Below, piece after piece: positions 19,542 through 30,997 of a DNA stretch of 64,000 bases (the stretch's first letter is position 1; the number at the start of each line of letters is the position of its first letter). Origin of the DNA: an uncultured bacterium (GTDB lineage: Bacteria > Actinomycetota > Actinomycetes > S36-B12). The notes beneath the pieces were generated by a model. That model saw nothing but the letters and a program-made list of their open reading frames with translations, was not told where the DNA came from and ran no database searches. The position numbers were made by a program, and so were the translations under genes. The stretch spans positions 14,068 to 78,067 of the forward strand of contig CAITYI010000261.1 of assembly GCA_903896585.1 (NCBI GenBank). The letters are read 5' to 3'.

Positions 19542-20324
19542 ATGTCCGTCGTAACAATGCGACAGCTGCTAGATAGTGGTGTTCATTTTGGCCACCAAAC
19601 CCGGCGCTGGAACCCAAAAATGAAACGCTTTATTTTCACCGAGCGCAACGGCATCTACATCATCGACCTTCAGCAGTCATTGGGATACATAGATCGAGCC
19701 TACGAATTCGTTCGAGAGACAGTTGCTCGTGGTGGATCCATCATGTTTGTGGGTACCAAGAAACAAGCCCAAGAGGCAATCGCCGAGCAAGCTACCCGGG
19801 TGGGAATGCCCTACGTCAATCATCGTTGGCTTGGCGGAATGTTGACGAACTTCAGCACTGTCCACAAGCGTCTTCAGCGTCTTAAGGAACTTGAAGTAAT
19901 TGATTTCAGTGACGTTGCTGGTTCCAATCTCACCAAGAAGGAACTCTTGGTCCTTCGTCGTGAGAAAGAGAAACTGGAGAAAACCCTCGGCGGAATCCGC
20001 GACATGGCCAAAATTCCGAGCATTGTGTGGATTGTTGATACCAACAAGGAGCACATTGCAGTCCAAGAAGCACACAAGCTCAACATTCCGGTAATAGCAA
20101 TGTTGGACACAAACTGTGACCCTGATGTTGTTGATTACCCAATTCCAGGAAACGACGATGCTATTCGTGCGGTTGGACTGTTGACGCGCGTCATTGCCGA
20201 TGCTGCGGCAGAAGGTTTAATTGCCCGCGCTGGGGGAGCGACTGCAGTTGAAGTTGAGCCACTTGCAGAGTGGGAACGCGAGCTTCTCACAGTGAGTGAA
20301 GTCACAGAACCTCCCACTACCTGA
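19542..20324 (+). CDS. rpsB: 30S ribosomal protein S2
   Basis: Characteristic S2 start [19 protein letters not shown], then [23 protein letters not shown] and [14 protein letters not shown] 19542 has GAGGAG eight bases upstream, ruling out the longer frame. It has 260 residues. It forms an operon with tsf 33 bases downstream. A long untranslated region with a dyad precedes it and may serve feedback control. Confidence 0.97.
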   Translation: MSVVTMRQLLDSGVHFGHQTRRWNPKMKRFIFTERNGIYIIDLQQSLGYIDRAYEFVRETVARGGSIMFVGTKKQAQEAIAEQATRVGMPYVNHRWLGGMLTNFSTVHKRLQRLKELEVIDFSDVAGSNLTKKELLVLRREKEKLEKTLGGIRDMAKIPSIVWIVDTNKEHIAVQEAHKLNIPVIAMLDTNCDPDVVDYPIPGNDDAIRAVGLLTRVIADAAAEGLIARAGGATAVEVEPLAEWERELLTVSEVTEPPTT

Positions 20325-20357
20325 AACTACAAGAGCAGAATAGGAAATTTGAGAACC

Positions 20358-21173
20358 ATGGCATCAATTAGTGCATCCGACGTTAAGCGACTTCGTGAAG
20401 CTACCTCCGCCGGAATGATGGAGTGCAAAAAAGCCCTTGAGGAATCCGGTGGGGACTTCGACAATGCGGTGGAGGCCCTTCGAATTTCAGGTGCAGCAAA
20501 GGCTGCAAAACGTGGTGCTGAGCGCACCACATCGAATGGCATTGTCGCTTCAACGGGAAATGCACTTATCGAGTTATTGTGTGAAACGGACTTTGTGGCG
20601 AAGAGCGAGGATTTCCAGACATTGGGTAATTCAATTGCTGCTGCGGCACAGGCCAGCCAAGCAGGGACGGTTGCGGCGCTTTTGACTCAGTCACTTGACA
20701 GTGGTGGATCTGTCGAGTCCGCAATTAACGAACTTGCCGGTGTTATTGGTGAAAAAATCGAACTCGGAAGAGTTGCCGTCCTCGAGACACCGGTGGCTCT
20801 TTATTTGCACAAGCGAGCATCAGATTTACCTCCTCAGGTAGGTGTTTTAGTGGCCTACAGTGGCAATGAAGAAGCGGCTCGCGGGATTGCCATGCAGATT
20901 GCTGCCATGCGTCCCCAATTCCTCACACGCGAGGAAGTCCCGGCTGCGACAGTCGAAAGTGAAAAAAGAATTGCTGAGGAAACGGCCAAAGAAGAAGGCA
21001 AGCCCGAAGCTGCAATGCCAAAAATTATTGAAGGACGCGTTAACTCGTATTACAAAGATGTCGTATTGCTGGAGCAACCCAGTGTAACCGATAACAAGAA
21101 GACGGTGGCGCAGGTTTTAGCTGAAGCAGATACAACAGTGACAGCCTTTGCCCGTTTTGAGCCAGGGCAGTAA
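20358..21173 (+). CDS. tsf: Elongation factor Ts
   Basis: Guanine nucleotide exchange factor for EF-Tu. The N-terminal UBA-like part ([23 protein letters not shown]) and the core [10 protein letters not shown] are canonical. It has 271 residues, a normal actinobacterial length. ATG 20358 is taken over an in-frame TTG at 20349. It follows rpsB as usual. Confidence 0.97.
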   Translation: MASISASDVKRLREATSAGMMECKKALEESGGDFDNAVEALRISGAAKAAKRGAERTTSNGIVASTGNALIELLCETDFVAKSEDFQTLGNSIAAAAQASQAGTVAALLTQSLDSGGSVESAINELAGVIGEKIELGRVAVLETPVALYLHKRASDLPPQVGVLVAYSGNEEAARGIAMQIAAMRPQFLTREEVPAATVESEKRIAEETAKEEGKPEAAMPKIIEGRVNSYYKDVVLLEQPSVTDNKKTVAQVLAEADTTVTAFARFEPGQ

Positions 21174-21197
21174 CCACGAGGTTTTCGATTTGCGTAG

Positions 21198-21998
<801 letters not shown>

Positions 21999-22040
21999 AA
22001 TGGCAATCTATGTATATGTATCAAGAGATGGGAACTGACA

Positions 22041-22607
22041 ATGTCAGAAGAAATTGATCTCATTCTGGCTGAGGCCGGAGAGAAAATGGACAAGGCTATC
22101 GCCGTAGCGCGTGAGGATTTCTCCACTATCCGAACCGGGAGGGCAACTCCAGCTATGTTTAACAAGGTTTCAGTTGACTACTACGGGACCCAAACCCCTA
22201 TCAATCAATTAGCTTCTTTTCAGACTCCCGAAGCTCGAATGATTTTGATTACCCCTTATGACAAGGGAGCCATGGCCGGTATCGAGAAGTCCTTGCGCGA
22301 TAGCGATCTTGGCATCAACCCAACCACCGATGGCAATGTGATACGGGTTGTTCTTCCACAACTCACGGAAGATCGGCGTAAAGAATACATAAAGCTGGCT
22401 CGTACAAAGGGCGAAGACGCCAAAATTTCAATTCGTAATATCCGCCGTCATGCAAAAGAATCCCTCGAAACCATGCAAAAGGATGGCGATGCAGGAGAAG
22501 ACGATATTCGCCGTGCTGAAAAGTCTCTCGATGACCTCACGCACAAAAATGCCGAACACATCGATGAAATCCTGAAGCATAAAGAAGCTGAGTTGCTCGA
22601 GGTCTGA
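22041..22607 (+). CDS. frr: Ribosome recycling factor
   Basis: A 188-residue, near-perfect-length RRF that splits post-termination ribosomes with EF-G. Conserved parts include AREDFSTIRTGRATPAM, YYGTQTPINQLA, LTEDRRKEYIKLAR and the C-terminal helix. The ribosome site is weak (GGGA). Only three bases separate it from cdsA, so the two are co-transcribed. Confidence 0.97.
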   Translation: MSEEIDLILAEAGEKMDKAIAVAREDFSTIRTGRATPAMFNKVSVDYYGTQTPINQLASFQTPEARMILITPYDKGAMAGIEKSLRDSDLGINPTTDGNVIRVVLPQLTEDRRKEYIKLARTKGEDAKISIRNIRRHAKESLETMQKDGDAGEDDIRRAEKSLDDLTHKNAEHIDEILKHKEAELLEV

Positions 22608-22610
22608 CGA

Positions 22611-23459
22611 ATGGAATCTGAGCAGCCAACGCCAAAAGCTGGGAGAAATCTGCCCGCTGCCATTGCTTCAGGAATTGCCTTGATAGTCGTTGTGATTCTG
22701 ACTCTATTTACCGTGAAGTGGTTTTTTGGAGTCGTTGCCATTATTGCCTTACTTATTGCGGTCCATGAATTCGTCACTGTCTTGTCTCGTCGGAATATTT
22801 CAGTGTCGAGGACTCCGGTATATCTAGCCACCGCTTTTATTCCCGCGGCTGCTTATATTTGGGGATTTGAAGCTCAACTCATTGCAACAGGCGTTTCTAT
22901 TCTGCTGGTCATGTTTTGGCGAATTCGTAAGGGCGCCACGGGCTACCTCGTGGATATCGGTGCATCAGTTCTTTTAGTCGCCTATTTGCCCTTTATGGCA
23001 GCATTTCTTATGTTGTCACTGGCCGCAGACAATGGACCGTGGAGAGTGGCGGTGTTTATTTTGCTTACCGTCTCTAACGATATTGGTGGATATGCATTCG
23101 GTGTACTTTTTGGCAAGCACCCAATGGCTCCGCACCTTAGCCCAAAAAAATCGTGGGAAGGTTTCTTCGGTAGCGTTGTCCTTCAGTCTGTTGTAGGAAT
23201 AGTCGCATTCGTTTTGATTTTTGATGCGCCGTGGTGGCAAGGTTTGGTTGCGGGGCTTATCTTGACTGTGACTGCTACCGGTGGCGACTTTGTTGAGAGT
23301 GCCATAAAGCGCGACTTGGGCGTAAAGGACATGGGATCGATTGTTCCTGGCCATGGAGGAATCATGGATCGGTTAGATTCTCTGATTCCAAATGCGTTTG
23401 CTTCTTGGGTAGTTTTCACTATCTTTCTTGGATCCGGCGTAGTCGCAGTGAGCGCATAA
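22611..23459 (+). CDS. cdsA: Phosphatidate cytidylyltransferase
   Basis: Integral membrane enzyme making CDP-diacylglycerol from CTP and phosphatidate. About eight hydrophobic segments are present, and the C-terminal CDP-DAG synthase signature is complete ([18 protein letters not shown] then DRLDS). It has 282 residues. The stop overlaps the rlmN ATG (TAATG). Order frr-cdsA-rlmN is standard for actinobacteria. Confidence 0.95.
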   Translation: MESEQPTPKAGRNLPAAIASGIALIVVVILTLFTVKWFFGVVAIIALLIAVHEFVTVLSRRNISVSRTPVYLATAFIPAAAYIWGFEAQLIATGVSILLVMFWRIRKGATGYLVDIGASVLLVAYLPFMAAFLMLSLAADNGPWRVAVFILLTVSNDIGGYAFGVLFGKHPMAPHLSPKKSWEGFFGSVVLQSVVGIVAFVLIFDAPWWQGLVAGLILTVTATGGDFVESAIKRDLGVKDMGSIVPGHGGIMDRLDSLIPNAFASWVVFTIFLGSGVVAVSA

Positions 23460-24559
23460 TGCCTGTGCCCGGTGAGCTAGTTTTTGAGTCTCCTAAGCGA
23501 GGAAAGCCACCTGTTCACTTTCTGGACTTGGATCAGAACGGGCGTAAAAAGGCGATTTCCGATCTCGGCATTCCCAGTTTTCGTGCGGATCAGGTTTCAC
23601 GTCACATTTTTGAGCACCTCGATAAAGATCCACAAGACTGGACCGATGTTCCTGTTGAGGATCGATTGCTTATTGTCGACTCCCTCCTACCAACTCTGCT
23701 GAGCCCAGTACGTTCAATTGAGTGTGACAATGGAGAAACTGTGAAGTCGCTGTGGCGCCTTCACGATGGTTCCTTGGTGGAAAGTGTGCTTATGCGATAT
23801 CCAAGTCGAGTGACCATGTGTATTTCATCTCAGGCGGGCTGTGGAATGAATTGTCCGTTCTGTGCAACCGGCCAAGCAGGATTAACCAGAAATCTATCCT
23901 CGTCGGAAATATTTGGTCAAGTGTTGGCTGGGGCACAGAGTTTGGCTCGCAATCAGATTGCTGGTGGTCCAGGGCGAGTTTCGAATATTGTTTTTATGGG
24001 AATGGGTGAACCATTAGCCAATTACAACGCGGTGATGACCGCTATTCACCGGATTGTCGACCCCTCGCCATCCGGTCTTGGAATCTCAGCTCGGGGTGTC
24101 ACGGTTTCGACAGTGGGACTTGTTCCAAGAATCAGACAACTTGCCTCTGAGGGCTTGCCGCTCACTTTGGCGGTTTCGCTTCACGCTCCGGATAATGAAC
24201 TCAGAGATACTCTCGTACCAGTCAATACCCGGTGGCCGGTCGAAGAAGTACTCGATTCCGCTTGGGAATATGCCCGAGTCACCAATCGCAGAGTCAGCAT
24301 TGAATATGCACTCATCAGAGATATCAATGATCAACCTGAGCGTGCGCACCTGTTAGGGGAATTACTAAAAGATCAGTTGGTGCACGTCAACTTGATCCCT
24401 TTGAACCCGACACCTGGATCAAAGTGGACAGCTTCGCGCCCAGAAGCTGAAGCAGCGTTCGTTCGGATTTTGCAGGAACACGGCGTCGCTGTCACGGTGC
24501 GGGATACTAGGGGGCGGGAAATTGATGGTGCTTGCGGGCAACTAGCAGCATTGGAATAG
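23459..24559 (+). CDS. rlmN: Dual-specificity 23S rRNA/tRNA methyltransferase RlmN
   Basis: Radical-SAM enzyme making 2-methyladenosine in 23S rRNA A2503 and tRNA A37. The FeS cluster motif C-x3-C-x2-C is [15 protein letters not shown]. The catalytic C-terminal cysteine is in DGACGQL. GMGEP ([13 protein letters not shown]) is present. The ATG overlapping the cdsA stop is chosen over a longer frame inside cdsA. About 366 residues. Confidence 0.96.
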   Translation: MPVPGELVFESPKRGKPPVHFLDLDQNGRKKAISDLGIPSFRADQVSRHIFEHLDKDPQDWTDVPVEDRLLIVDSLLPTLLSPVRSIECDNGETVKSLWRLHDGSLVESVLMRYPSRVTMCISSQAGCGMNCPFCATGQAGLTRNLSSSEIFGQVLAGAQSLARNQIAGGPGRVSNIVFMGMGEPLANYNAVMTAIHRIVDPSPSGLGISARGVTVSTVGLVPRIRQLASEGLPLTLAVSLHAPDNELRDTLVPVNTRWPVEEVLDSAWEYARVTNRRVSIEYALIRDINDQPERAHLLGELLKDQLVHVNLIPLNPTPGSKWTASRPEAEAAFVRILQEHGVAVTVRDTRGREIDGACGQLAALE

Positions 24560-24591
24560 ATTCCACCGTGAACACGAAGGAGCGTGGAGCC

Positions 24592-25113
24592 GTGAAGCAT
24601 GTTGTGAATAAGTCATTAGCCAAGACGCTGCTGGCGACAATCTTTAGGCTGACACTTTTATTTGCCGTGGTTGCCATACTTCTGGGCAGAATTCCCCAAG
24701 AAGACAGAGCATTAGAGTCTTATGGAGTTGTTGTGGCTTTCGTCATTCTATCTGTTGTGTATGCCTTTTACTTCTTTTTCCAATTACGTGAAATTCGACG
24801 TTCCCAGCATCCGCAGGTCAGGGCGACGGAGGCCATGATTTCCACGGCATTTTTATTCCTTGCTATGTTTGCAACTATTTACACAATCATCAGTGTTGAT
24901 GATCCATCTTCGTTCACAGAGCCACTCACTTCATTTACCGGGCTCTATCTCGCAATCACAGTATTGTCGACAGTTGGTTTCGGTGATATCACACCTGTTT
25001 CGGTAATGGCGCGAAGTGTCATCATGGTTCAAATGGCATTGGGCTTGGTGTACCTCGGGCTAGTGGTGAAGGTATTTGCGGGAGCAGTTAAGAGTCGGAA
25101 GAAAACCGGGTAA
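24592..25113 (+). CDS. Small potassium-channel-like membrane protein
   Basis: A protein of about 173 residues with four hydrophobic helices and a pore loop carrying the K+ selectivity filter TVGFGDI before the last helix. This is an ion-channel-2 (two-pore-helix) fold with two additional N-terminal helices; no voltage sensor or RCK domain is seen. The GTG at 24592 is chosen because AAGGAG lies nine bases upstream; GTG 24568 is possible. Ends 29 bases before the convergent CoA-transferase gene, marking the left border of the catabolic island. Confidence 0.82.
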   Translation: MKHVVNKSLAKTLLATIFRLTLLFAVVAILLGRIPQEDRALESYGVVVAFVILSVVYAFYFFFQLREIRRSQHPQVRATEAMISTAFLFLAMFATIYTIISVDDPSSFTEPLTSFTGLYLAITVLSTVGFGDITPVSVMARSVIMVQMALGLVYLGLVVKVFAGAVKSRKKTG

Positions 25114-25142
25114 AAAACAGATCTGAAAACCCTGGTCGCTTC

Positions 25143-26261
25143 CTACCGATCTAGGTGTAGGAGTTCAATAATTTCCTGTGAAGACTCGCCAAGTAATGGT
25201 GCGGGCACGTAATTTTCCACGGGTGTCGCTGACATGATTAACGGGTTGGCTACTTGACCGTTAATGATTGGATCGAGATCCAATCGGCTGGCCAATTTGA
25301 ACGCTTGATCAATGGAATTTATGGGTCCACACGGAACTCCAGCCTCGTTGAGTGAGGAGGTCCACACTGAGGAAGTGTCAGTCTTCAGTCGGTTTTCCAA
25401 TAGTTCCTTTAACTGCGACCGATTAATCACGCGGGCTTGATTTGTTGAATACATTGGATCTTTCTCTAGGTTGTTCAATTTAAGAACGTGACACAATTGG
25501 GCGAACTGGGAATTATTGCCCACCGCGATCACTATTGATTGATCTTGGGTGGCAAAGACTTCATACGGAGCAATACTGGGGTGGACATTACCCATTCGCT
25601 GTGGCGTCACACCACCTAATGCAAAAGCCCCACTTTGATTGACCATAGATGACAACAAAGCAGAGAGCAGGTTAATCTCAATGTGCTGACCCTCTCCGGA
25701 AGATTCTCGAGCATGTAATGCGGCCAGAATTCCGATTGCTGCGTGCAATCCAGTGACGACATCGACCAAGGCAACACCTACTTTGGTGGGCTCATCAGTC
25801 CCGGTGATGCTCATGAGCCCGCCCATTGCTTGAACAAGTAGATCGTAACCGGGTAATTGACTCCCCGCCTTACTTCCAAAACCGCTAATGCTGCAATAAA
25901 TCAGTTGTGGATTTACCGCCGAAAGGCTTGAGTAATCGAGTCCATATCTTTGAAGCGCACCCACTTTGTGATTCTCAACCAAGATATCTGCCTGCCTTGC
26001 TAAGTTAACTGCTCGATTCCGATCTCGAACCTCGGTGAAGTCCAGTGTCAAAGATTTCTTATTTCGATTAACGCTGTCGAAGTAGGTGGAGTGGTTATCG
26101 GGAGTCACGGGTGGGATCCATGAGCGAGTGTCGTCGCCGCTCCCAGGTTTCTCCACTTTAATCACGGTTGCACCCAAGTCGGCTAACAACATGGTTGCAT
26201 AAGGTCCTGCAAGAATTCGCGAAAAATCCGCCACAAGAATCCCGTCAAGTGCCCCAGTCAT
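25143..26261 (-). CDS. Family III CoA-transferase (CaiB/BaiF), probably glutarate CoA-transferase
   Basis: Transfers CoA between carboxylic acids. The N-terminal VADFSRILAGPYATMLLADLGA and the catalytic aspartate near residue 140 (PGYDLLVQAMGG) identify the family. It has 372 residues. The substrate cannot be read from sequence. Since the gene directly upstream in the same operon is a glutaryl-CoA dehydrogenase, succinyl-CoA:glutarate CoA-transfer is the best inference; formate/oxalate or carnitine-type activity is the alternative. It is the last gene of the minus-strand asnC operon. Confidence 0.85.
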   Translation of the reverse strand: MTGALDGILVADFSRILAGPYATMLLADLGATVIKVEKPGSGDDTRSWIPPVTPDNHSTYFDSVNRNKKSLTLDFTEVRDRNRAVNLARQADILVENHKVGALQRYGLDYSSLSAVNPQLIYCSISGFGSKAGSQLPGYDLLVQAMGGLMSITGTDEPTKVGVALVDVVTGLHAAIGILAALHARESSGEGQHIEINLLSALLSSMVNQSGAFALGGVTPQRMGNVHPSIAPYEVFATQDQSIVIAVGNNSQFAQLCHVLKLNNLEKDPMYSTNQARVINRSQLKELLENRLKTDTSSVWTSSLNEAGVPCGPINSIDQAFKLASRLDLDPIINGQVANPLIMSATPVENYVPAPLLGESSQEIIELLHLDR

Positions 26262-26310
26262 GACGTGTCTTTCATGTTGTGACCTTAAGCATATTGTGAC
26301 CTCAAGGAAG

Positions 26311-27498
26311 TTACTTGAACGCCGAAATGCCGGTCAACGCTTGGCCGATTACAAGGGTGTGCATTTCATTGGTGCCTTCATAGGTGAATACCGACTCCAG
26401 ATTGTTCATGTGACGCATGATTGGATACTCGAGAGTTATTCCGTTGCCACCCAGAATGCTCCGGCATTCCCGAGCAATTGCAAGAGCCTCTCGCGCATTA
26501 TTTAATTTTCCGAGTGAAATTTGCTCGGGTGATACGCCAGTTGTGTCTTTGAGATTTGCCAAATGAATGGCAAGCAACATGCCTTTACCTAATTCGAGAG
26601 TCATGTCTGCCAGTTTTTTCTGCGTCAGCTGATACCCGGCAATCGGACGGTCAAATTGCAGGCGATCAATTGCATAAGCAATTGTGGTGTCTAGACAGTC
26701 ACGCGCTGCTCCCAAAGTACCGAACGCGATTCCAAATCGCGCTTCATTTAAACATGAAAGTGGGCCACGCAGTCCCCGAACAAGGGGAAGGACTGAGTCT
26801 GCTGGTAAGCGTACGTCAGTGAAAACCAACTCGCTGGTTACTGATGCCCGCAGCGACATTTTTTGGTGAATAAGATTGGCAACGAATCCCGGTGAATCAG
26901 TTGGAACAATGAAGCCTCGAATACCTTCATCCGTTTGTGCCCAGACAATGCAAACATCTGAGACGTTGCCATTGGTGATCCACATTTTGGAGCCATTAAG
27001 TATCCAGTCTGCATCCGATGATCCACCATCTCTGCGGGCATGAGTGCGCATTCCTTGAGGGTTGGATCCAAAATCTGCCTCGGTGAGGCCGAAGCAGCCA
27101 ACGATGTCGCCCGCAGCCATGCCAGGAAGCCACTGATTCTTTTGGTTATCGGAGCCGAATTCATGAATAGCAAACATGGCGAGTGATCCTTGGACACTGA
27201 CTAGCGAACGAATTCCCGAGTCACCTGCTTCTAATTCCATAGCTGCTAATCCATATGCCAAGGCAGTAGTCCCGGCGCAGCCATATCCGTCCAAGTGCAT
27301 TCCGAGTAACCCAAGAGCACCGAAATCCTTGGCCAATTCACGGGCAGGAATCTCCCCACGTTCAAACCAATCAGCAATATCAGGTTTGATGTGATTCTCT
27401 ACATAGGCACGGACCACCGATTGAATGGCTCTATCTTCCTCTGAGACAAGAACATCGACGTTAAAGAGCGCCAATGGTGAGGTGATGGGGCCGGTCAT
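26311..27498 (-). CDS. gcdH: Glutaryl-CoA dehydrogenase
   Basis: FAD acyl-CoA dehydrogenase family, 395 residues. Features specific to glutaryl-CoA dehydrogenase are visible: the R97 region SGIRSLVSVQGSLAM (the arginine that binds the distal carboxylate), and the catalytic E374 in ESVFTYEGTNEMH after the GNGITLEYPIMRHMNNL stretch. It converts glutaryl-CoA to crotonyl-CoA plus CO2, the end of lysine/cadaverine/tryptophan degradation. It lies 63 bases after the FAD oxidoreductase gene and 49 bases before the CoA-transferase gene, in one operon. Confidence 0.9.
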   Translation of the reverse strand: MTGPITSPLALFNVDVLVSEEDRAIQSVVRAYVENHIKPDIADWFERGEIPARELAKDFGALGLLGMHLDGYGCAGTTALAYGLAAMELEAGDSGIRSLVSVQGSLAMFAIHEFGSDNQKNQWLPGMAAGDIVGCFGLTEADFGSNPQGMRTHARRDGGSSDADWILNGSKMWITNGNVSDVCIVWAQTDEGIRGFIVPTDSPGFVANLIHQKMSLRASVTSELVFTDVRLPADSVLPLVRGLRGPLSCLNEARFGIAFGTLGAARDCLDTTIAYAIDRLQFDRPIAGYQLTQKKLADMTLELGKGMLLAIHLANLKDTTGVSPEQISLGKLNNAREALAIARECRSILGGNGITLEYPIMRHMNNLESVFTYEGTNEMHTLVIGQALTGISAFK

Positions 27499-27561
27499 TA
27501 TGGGTGCCTTTCGAAGGGATCACAGGTGTATCCGAGTTTAGCCATTTGTTGGCAGATAGCT

Positions 27562-28929
27562 CTATTGGCCAAGGAGACGGCCAACCACTTGAGCCGCCCG
27601 TGATGGCTTACCGGTTCTATCTTCGTAGTCATCTGCGCGTTGCATGATCTGAAGACCGGCATTTGCCCCCAACCACCGTAGCGGCTCCGGTTCCCATGGG
27701 GGAGATTGGTGATCTACCCATGGAAGGGTGGTGAGTTCGGATTGAGTTTCGGTAATTAAGTGGGCGAGGGTCTTACCGCCAAGGTGGCTGGTGCCGACAC
27801 CATCACCTACGTAGCCACCGGACCAGCCTTGGCCGGTACTTCGATCCAGACCACATGATGCCCACCAGTCTCGGGCGATCCCTAGTGGTCCTCCCCAGGT
27901 ATGCGTCACCCGCGAATCTCTGAGGACTGGAAACATGTCCGTGAGAGTTTGCCACAACTCGCGGTGAACCTTGTGGTTTCGGTCTTGAGAGTCCGAAATA
28001 CGTGAACCAAAAAAATATGGTGCACCGCGACCACCAAATGCTATTCGATCGTCGGCAGTTCTTTGCCCATAAATAATGAGGTTCCGATAGTCAGAGAAGG
28101 TTTGGCGCTCACGAAGTCCGATTTCATCGATCTGCGCTCTCGGAATCGGCTCAGTAGCGAGCATAAGTGAATAGACGGGCGCCAAAGTTCGCTTTTGACC
28201 GCGAATGGTGCGGGTGTACCCCTCTGTTGCCCGAATTGTGATTGGCGCCCGGACTGAGCCAGTTCGTGTTCGAATAATCCCCGGCGACATTTCAATCACT
28301 GGTGAGTTTTGGAAAAATAGCACACCGTTTTTTTCGAGGTAGTGCACAAGTTCCTGTACGAGCAGATAAGGATTAATGGCTGCGCAGTGTGGTGTGAATG
28401 TGCCACCAAGAACATCAGTGGCCCCCAACTGTTGGAGTGTCTCTTCTCGATTCAGGTACATCAAATCGCTGCCCAGTCCCCATGACTGCATTTCTAGTAC
28501 TGCAGCACGAGCACGCTCCTGTTGAATAGGGGTTCGGGCAGCCACAACAGTGCCACCATGTGCCCAGTCGACACTCCAGTTGTGATCATTTATGACCGCA
28601 CCAATGTCACTGATGTTGTCCACCATGGCTCGATGCATGCGCAGGGCGGCTTGATTGGACGTGGAACGAGCAAGAGCGGTCAAATGAGCAGGAAAGAGAG
28701 CAGAGACCCACCCACCGTTACGACCGCTGGCCCCAAAACCAGGATTGCGGGCATCGACAATACAAATTGCGATTGTTGGATCGAGCTTCTTCAGGTAATA
28801 GGCGGTCCACAGTCCGGTGAATCCACCTCCGACAACAGCGACATCCGCTGAAATGTTTTCATCCAATGAAGGTCCAACAGGGATTTCACCGGTCATGAGA
28901 CTTGAGTCGACCCACAGAGATTGATTCAT
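27562..28929 (-). CDS. FAD-dependent amine/amino acid oxidoreductase (DAO family)
   Basis: A protein of about 455 residues with an N-terminal dinucleotide motif DVAVVGGGFTGLWTAYYL, then SGRNGGWVSA, and a C-terminal GYVGDGVGTSHLGGKTLA that closes the FAD site. It resembles PuuB-type (gamma-glutamyl)putrescine oxidases and D-amino-acid/glycine oxidases; the exact amine is not determined. The ATG at 28929 overlaps the stop of the gene upstream (ATGA), so it is translationally coupled. A second, similar enzyme is encoded at 49305-50717. Confidence 0.83.
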   Translation of the reverse strand: MNQSLWVDSSLMTGEIPVGPSLDENISADVAVVGGGFTGLWTAYYLKKLDPTIAICIVDARNPGFGASGRNGGWVSALFPAHLTALARSTSNQAALRMHRAMVDNISDIGAVINDHNWSVDWAHGGTVVAARTPIQQERARAAVLEMQSWGLGSDLMYLNREETLQQLGATDVLGGTFTPHCAAINPYLLVQELVHYLEKNGVLFFQNSPVIEMSPGIIRTRTGSVRAPITIRATEGYTRTIRGQKRTLAPVYSLMLATEPIPRAQIDEIGLRERQTFSDYRNLIIYGQRTADDRIAFGGRGAPYFFGSRISDSQDRNHKVHRELWQTLTDMFPVLRDSRVTHTWGGPLGIARDWWASCGLDRSTGQGWSGGYVGDGVGTSHLGGKTLAHLITETQSELTTLPWVDHQSPPWEPEPLRWLGANAGLQIMQRADDYEDRTGKPSRAAQVVGRLLGQ

Positions 28930-29600
28930 GTTTTGTGGGCTTTCCACGTGCGAATATACGCTGGAATGAGAGTGTTTGTTGGCACCTGGGGATCAGGAAT
29001 TGGATCGCCATATGAATAATTGATGGGTACAACCCCAGCCCAAAGATCCCGACCTTGGGGTGTGTGAAGATCCGCTGGGTTATCGTCGGGATCTCCTTCG
29101 CCAACTTTCACCGACCATTCGGTGATATTCATGGCGAGAGTGTAAGTGGCTTTGAGTTCTTGCGATGTCGGTTGCCGGGCATCATTCCAACGTCCAGGCA
29201 TGAGATGTTCCGTGATTGTCTGAAGTGCCGCAATTTCGGAATCCCCTTCGAGAAGGGTGAAAGTTCCGAAGATCATGACAGAGCGGTAATTCATACTGGA
29301 TTCAAATAGGCTCCGAGCAAGAACGAGACCGTCGAGGATCGTCACTGTTGCGCATGCGGGGGACCCTGCGGCTAGGACTTTAAAGAGCCGTGATGCTGCG
29401 GAGCCGTGAATAAGGAATTGTTCATTTAAGCGAGCATAGGCGACCGGAACAACGATGGGGGATTCGTGATCAACGGTTCCGATATGGGCAACTAAACCGG
29501 CATCGAGGATCTGATTCATTAGTCCCCGATCCACGCTTGCCTTTTCAGGTAGCCGCTTGACTCGAGTGAAGTCTGGGTCACGCATGGTCGGACCCGTCAC
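28926..29600 (-). CDS. Pyridoxamine 5'-phosphate oxidase-like FMN-binding protein
   Basis: A 224-residue split-barrel flavoprotein-like protein: LVAHIGTVDHESPIVVPVAYA, FLIHGSAASRLFKVLA and CATVTILDGLVLARS match the NimA/PPOX-like group. The first half resembles flavin-binding proteins whose roles are mostly unknown; a true pyridoxine-phosphate oxidase is unlikely. It starts at a GTG overlapping the aminotransferase stop (GTGA) and its own stop overlaps the next ATG. It may service flavin or PLP or detoxify an aldehyde or amine intermediate; that is speculation. Confidence 0.75.
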   Translation of the reverse strand: MTGPTMRDPDFTRVKRLPEKASVDRGLMNQILDAGLVAHIGTVDHESPIVVPVAYARLNEQFLIHGSAASRLFKVLAAGSPACATVTILDGLVLARSLFESSMNYRSVMIFGTFTLLEGDSEIAALQTITEHLMPGRWNDARQPTSQELKATYTLAMNITEWSVKVGEGDPDDNPADLHTPQGRDLWAGVVPINYSYGDPIPDPQVPTNTLIPAYIRTWKAHKT

Positions 29601-30997
29601 AGAATTTCGAGGGCACCTGTCAGCACCGTCCGAAGTTTCTGTTCGATTTCGTCGAATTCAGGTTGCCCAATAATGAGTGGGGGAGCCAACTGAATGACCG
29701 GATCTCCTCGGTCATCGGCTCGACAGTAAAGACCATTCTCGAATAGTGCTTTGGAGAGGTATCCGCGAAGAAGCCGCTCACTTTCATTTTCGTTGAATGT
29801 TTCCCGGGTTACCTTGTCTTTGACCAATTCGATGCCATAGAAATAGCCGGCTCCACGAATATCTCCAACAATGGGTAGGTCACTTAACTTCTCCAGCGTT
29901 CGGCGAAAATTTCCCTCATTCTCCAATACGTTTTGATTGAGACCTTCCCTTTCGAAAATATCCAGATTTGCCATGGCAACTGCTGCCGAGACCGGATGAC
30001 CGCCCCAGGTATACCCGTGAAGGAATGCCGTCGTCCCATTTTTGAAGGGTTCAAAGAGTCGGTCACTGGCGATCATTGCCCCCAATGGGGAGTAACCAGA
30101 GGTCATGCCTTTGGCGCAAGTAATGATGTCCGGTGTAACGCCGAATCTATTCATGGCAAAGAAGTCACCGATTCGGCCAAATGCCGTAATTGTTTCGTCT
30201 GCCACCATGAGAACGTCGTACCGATCACATATTTCGCGTACCCGTTCTAAATATCCGGGAGGGGGTGGAAAGCATCCACCGGAGTTTTGTACTGGTTCGA
30301 TAAAAACCGCGGCGACACTATCGGGTCCTTCGAACTCTATTGCTTCGGCAATTCGATCGGCGGCCCAAAGACCAAAAGCTTTTTCATCGCCTCGAAATTC
30401 TTCGGGAGCACGGTAGAAATTTGTATTGGGTACCTTTACTCCTCCGGGAACAAGAGGTTCGAATGGAATTTTCGCAGCGGGAATGCCGGTGATACTCAGC
30501 GCACCCTGTGGTGTTCCGTGGTAGGCGATCGAGCGGCTGATCACCTTGTATTTGGTGGGTTTGCCGGTGAGTTTGAAGAATTGCTTCGCCAGTTTCCACG
30601 CAGTTTCAACAGCCTCACCACCACCGGAAGTGAAAAATACTCTGTTTAAATCGCCCGGTGCTAGGTGGGCGAGGCGCTCCGCGAGCAAAATGGCCTGGGG
30701 GTGTGCATAGGACCAGATGGGGAAAAAGGCGAGCTCCTCTGCCTGTTTGGCGGCAGCTTGCGCAAGTTCCTTTCGCCCATGCCCTGCCTGAACGGTAAAC
30801 AATCCCGAGAGTCCATCAAAGTACTTATTGCCTTGATCGTCCCAGATATAAGCACCATCGCCCTTGGTGATTACGGGGACATGTCCACCATCAAAGTAGG
30901 TGGAATGCCTGGTGAAATGCATCCAGAGGTGATCGCGAGCTTTATCGGCCAAGTTGTCTTGTCCTGATTCGGTCACGTATTGCGGCGTTGTTGTCAT
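29597..30997 (-). CDS. Class III PLP aminotransferase, probably diamine/omega-amino acid:pyruvate
   Basis: Fold-type I aminotransferase of 466 residues. The PLP lysine is near residue 296 (CAKGMTSGYSPLG), the DETITAFGR motif holds the cofactor aspartate, and FFTSGGGEAVETAWKLA binds phosphate. It resembles putrescine- or beta-alanine:pyruvate transaminases. Placement after an AsnC regulator and opposite an aminoaldehyde dehydrogenase favours diamine use; beta-alanine is the alternative given the pyrimidine operon nearby. Start 30997 overlaps the asnC stop (ATGA), with GGGGA upstream. Confidence 0.88.
   Translation of the reverse strand: MTTTPQYVTESGQDNLADKARDHLWMHFTRHSTYFDGGHVPVITKGDGAYIWDDQGNKYFDGLSGLFTVQAGHGRKELAQAAAKQAEELAFFPIWSYAHPQAILLAERLAHLAPGDLNRVFFTSGGGEAVETAWKLAKQFFKLTGKPTKYKVISRSIAYHGTPQGALSITGIPAAKIPFEPLVPGGVKVPNTNFYRAPEEFRGDEKAFGLWAADRIAEAIEFEGPDSVAAVFIEPVQNSGGCFPPPPGYLERVREICDRYDVLMVADETITAFGRIGDFFAMNRFGVTPDIITCAKGMTSGYSPLGAMIASDRLFEPFKNGTTAFLHGYTWGGHPVSAAVAMANLDIFEREGLNQNVLENEGNFRRTLEKLSDLPIVGDIRGAGYFYGIELVKDKVTRETFNENESERLLRGYLSKALFENGLYCRADDRGDPVIQLAPPLIIGQPEFDEIEQKLRTVLTGALEIL

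Noticed and set aside
22448..22831. Minus-strand frame across the frr-cdsA junction
   Set aside because: Antisense to two well-conserved genes separated by three bases; composition is typical of an antisense shadow.
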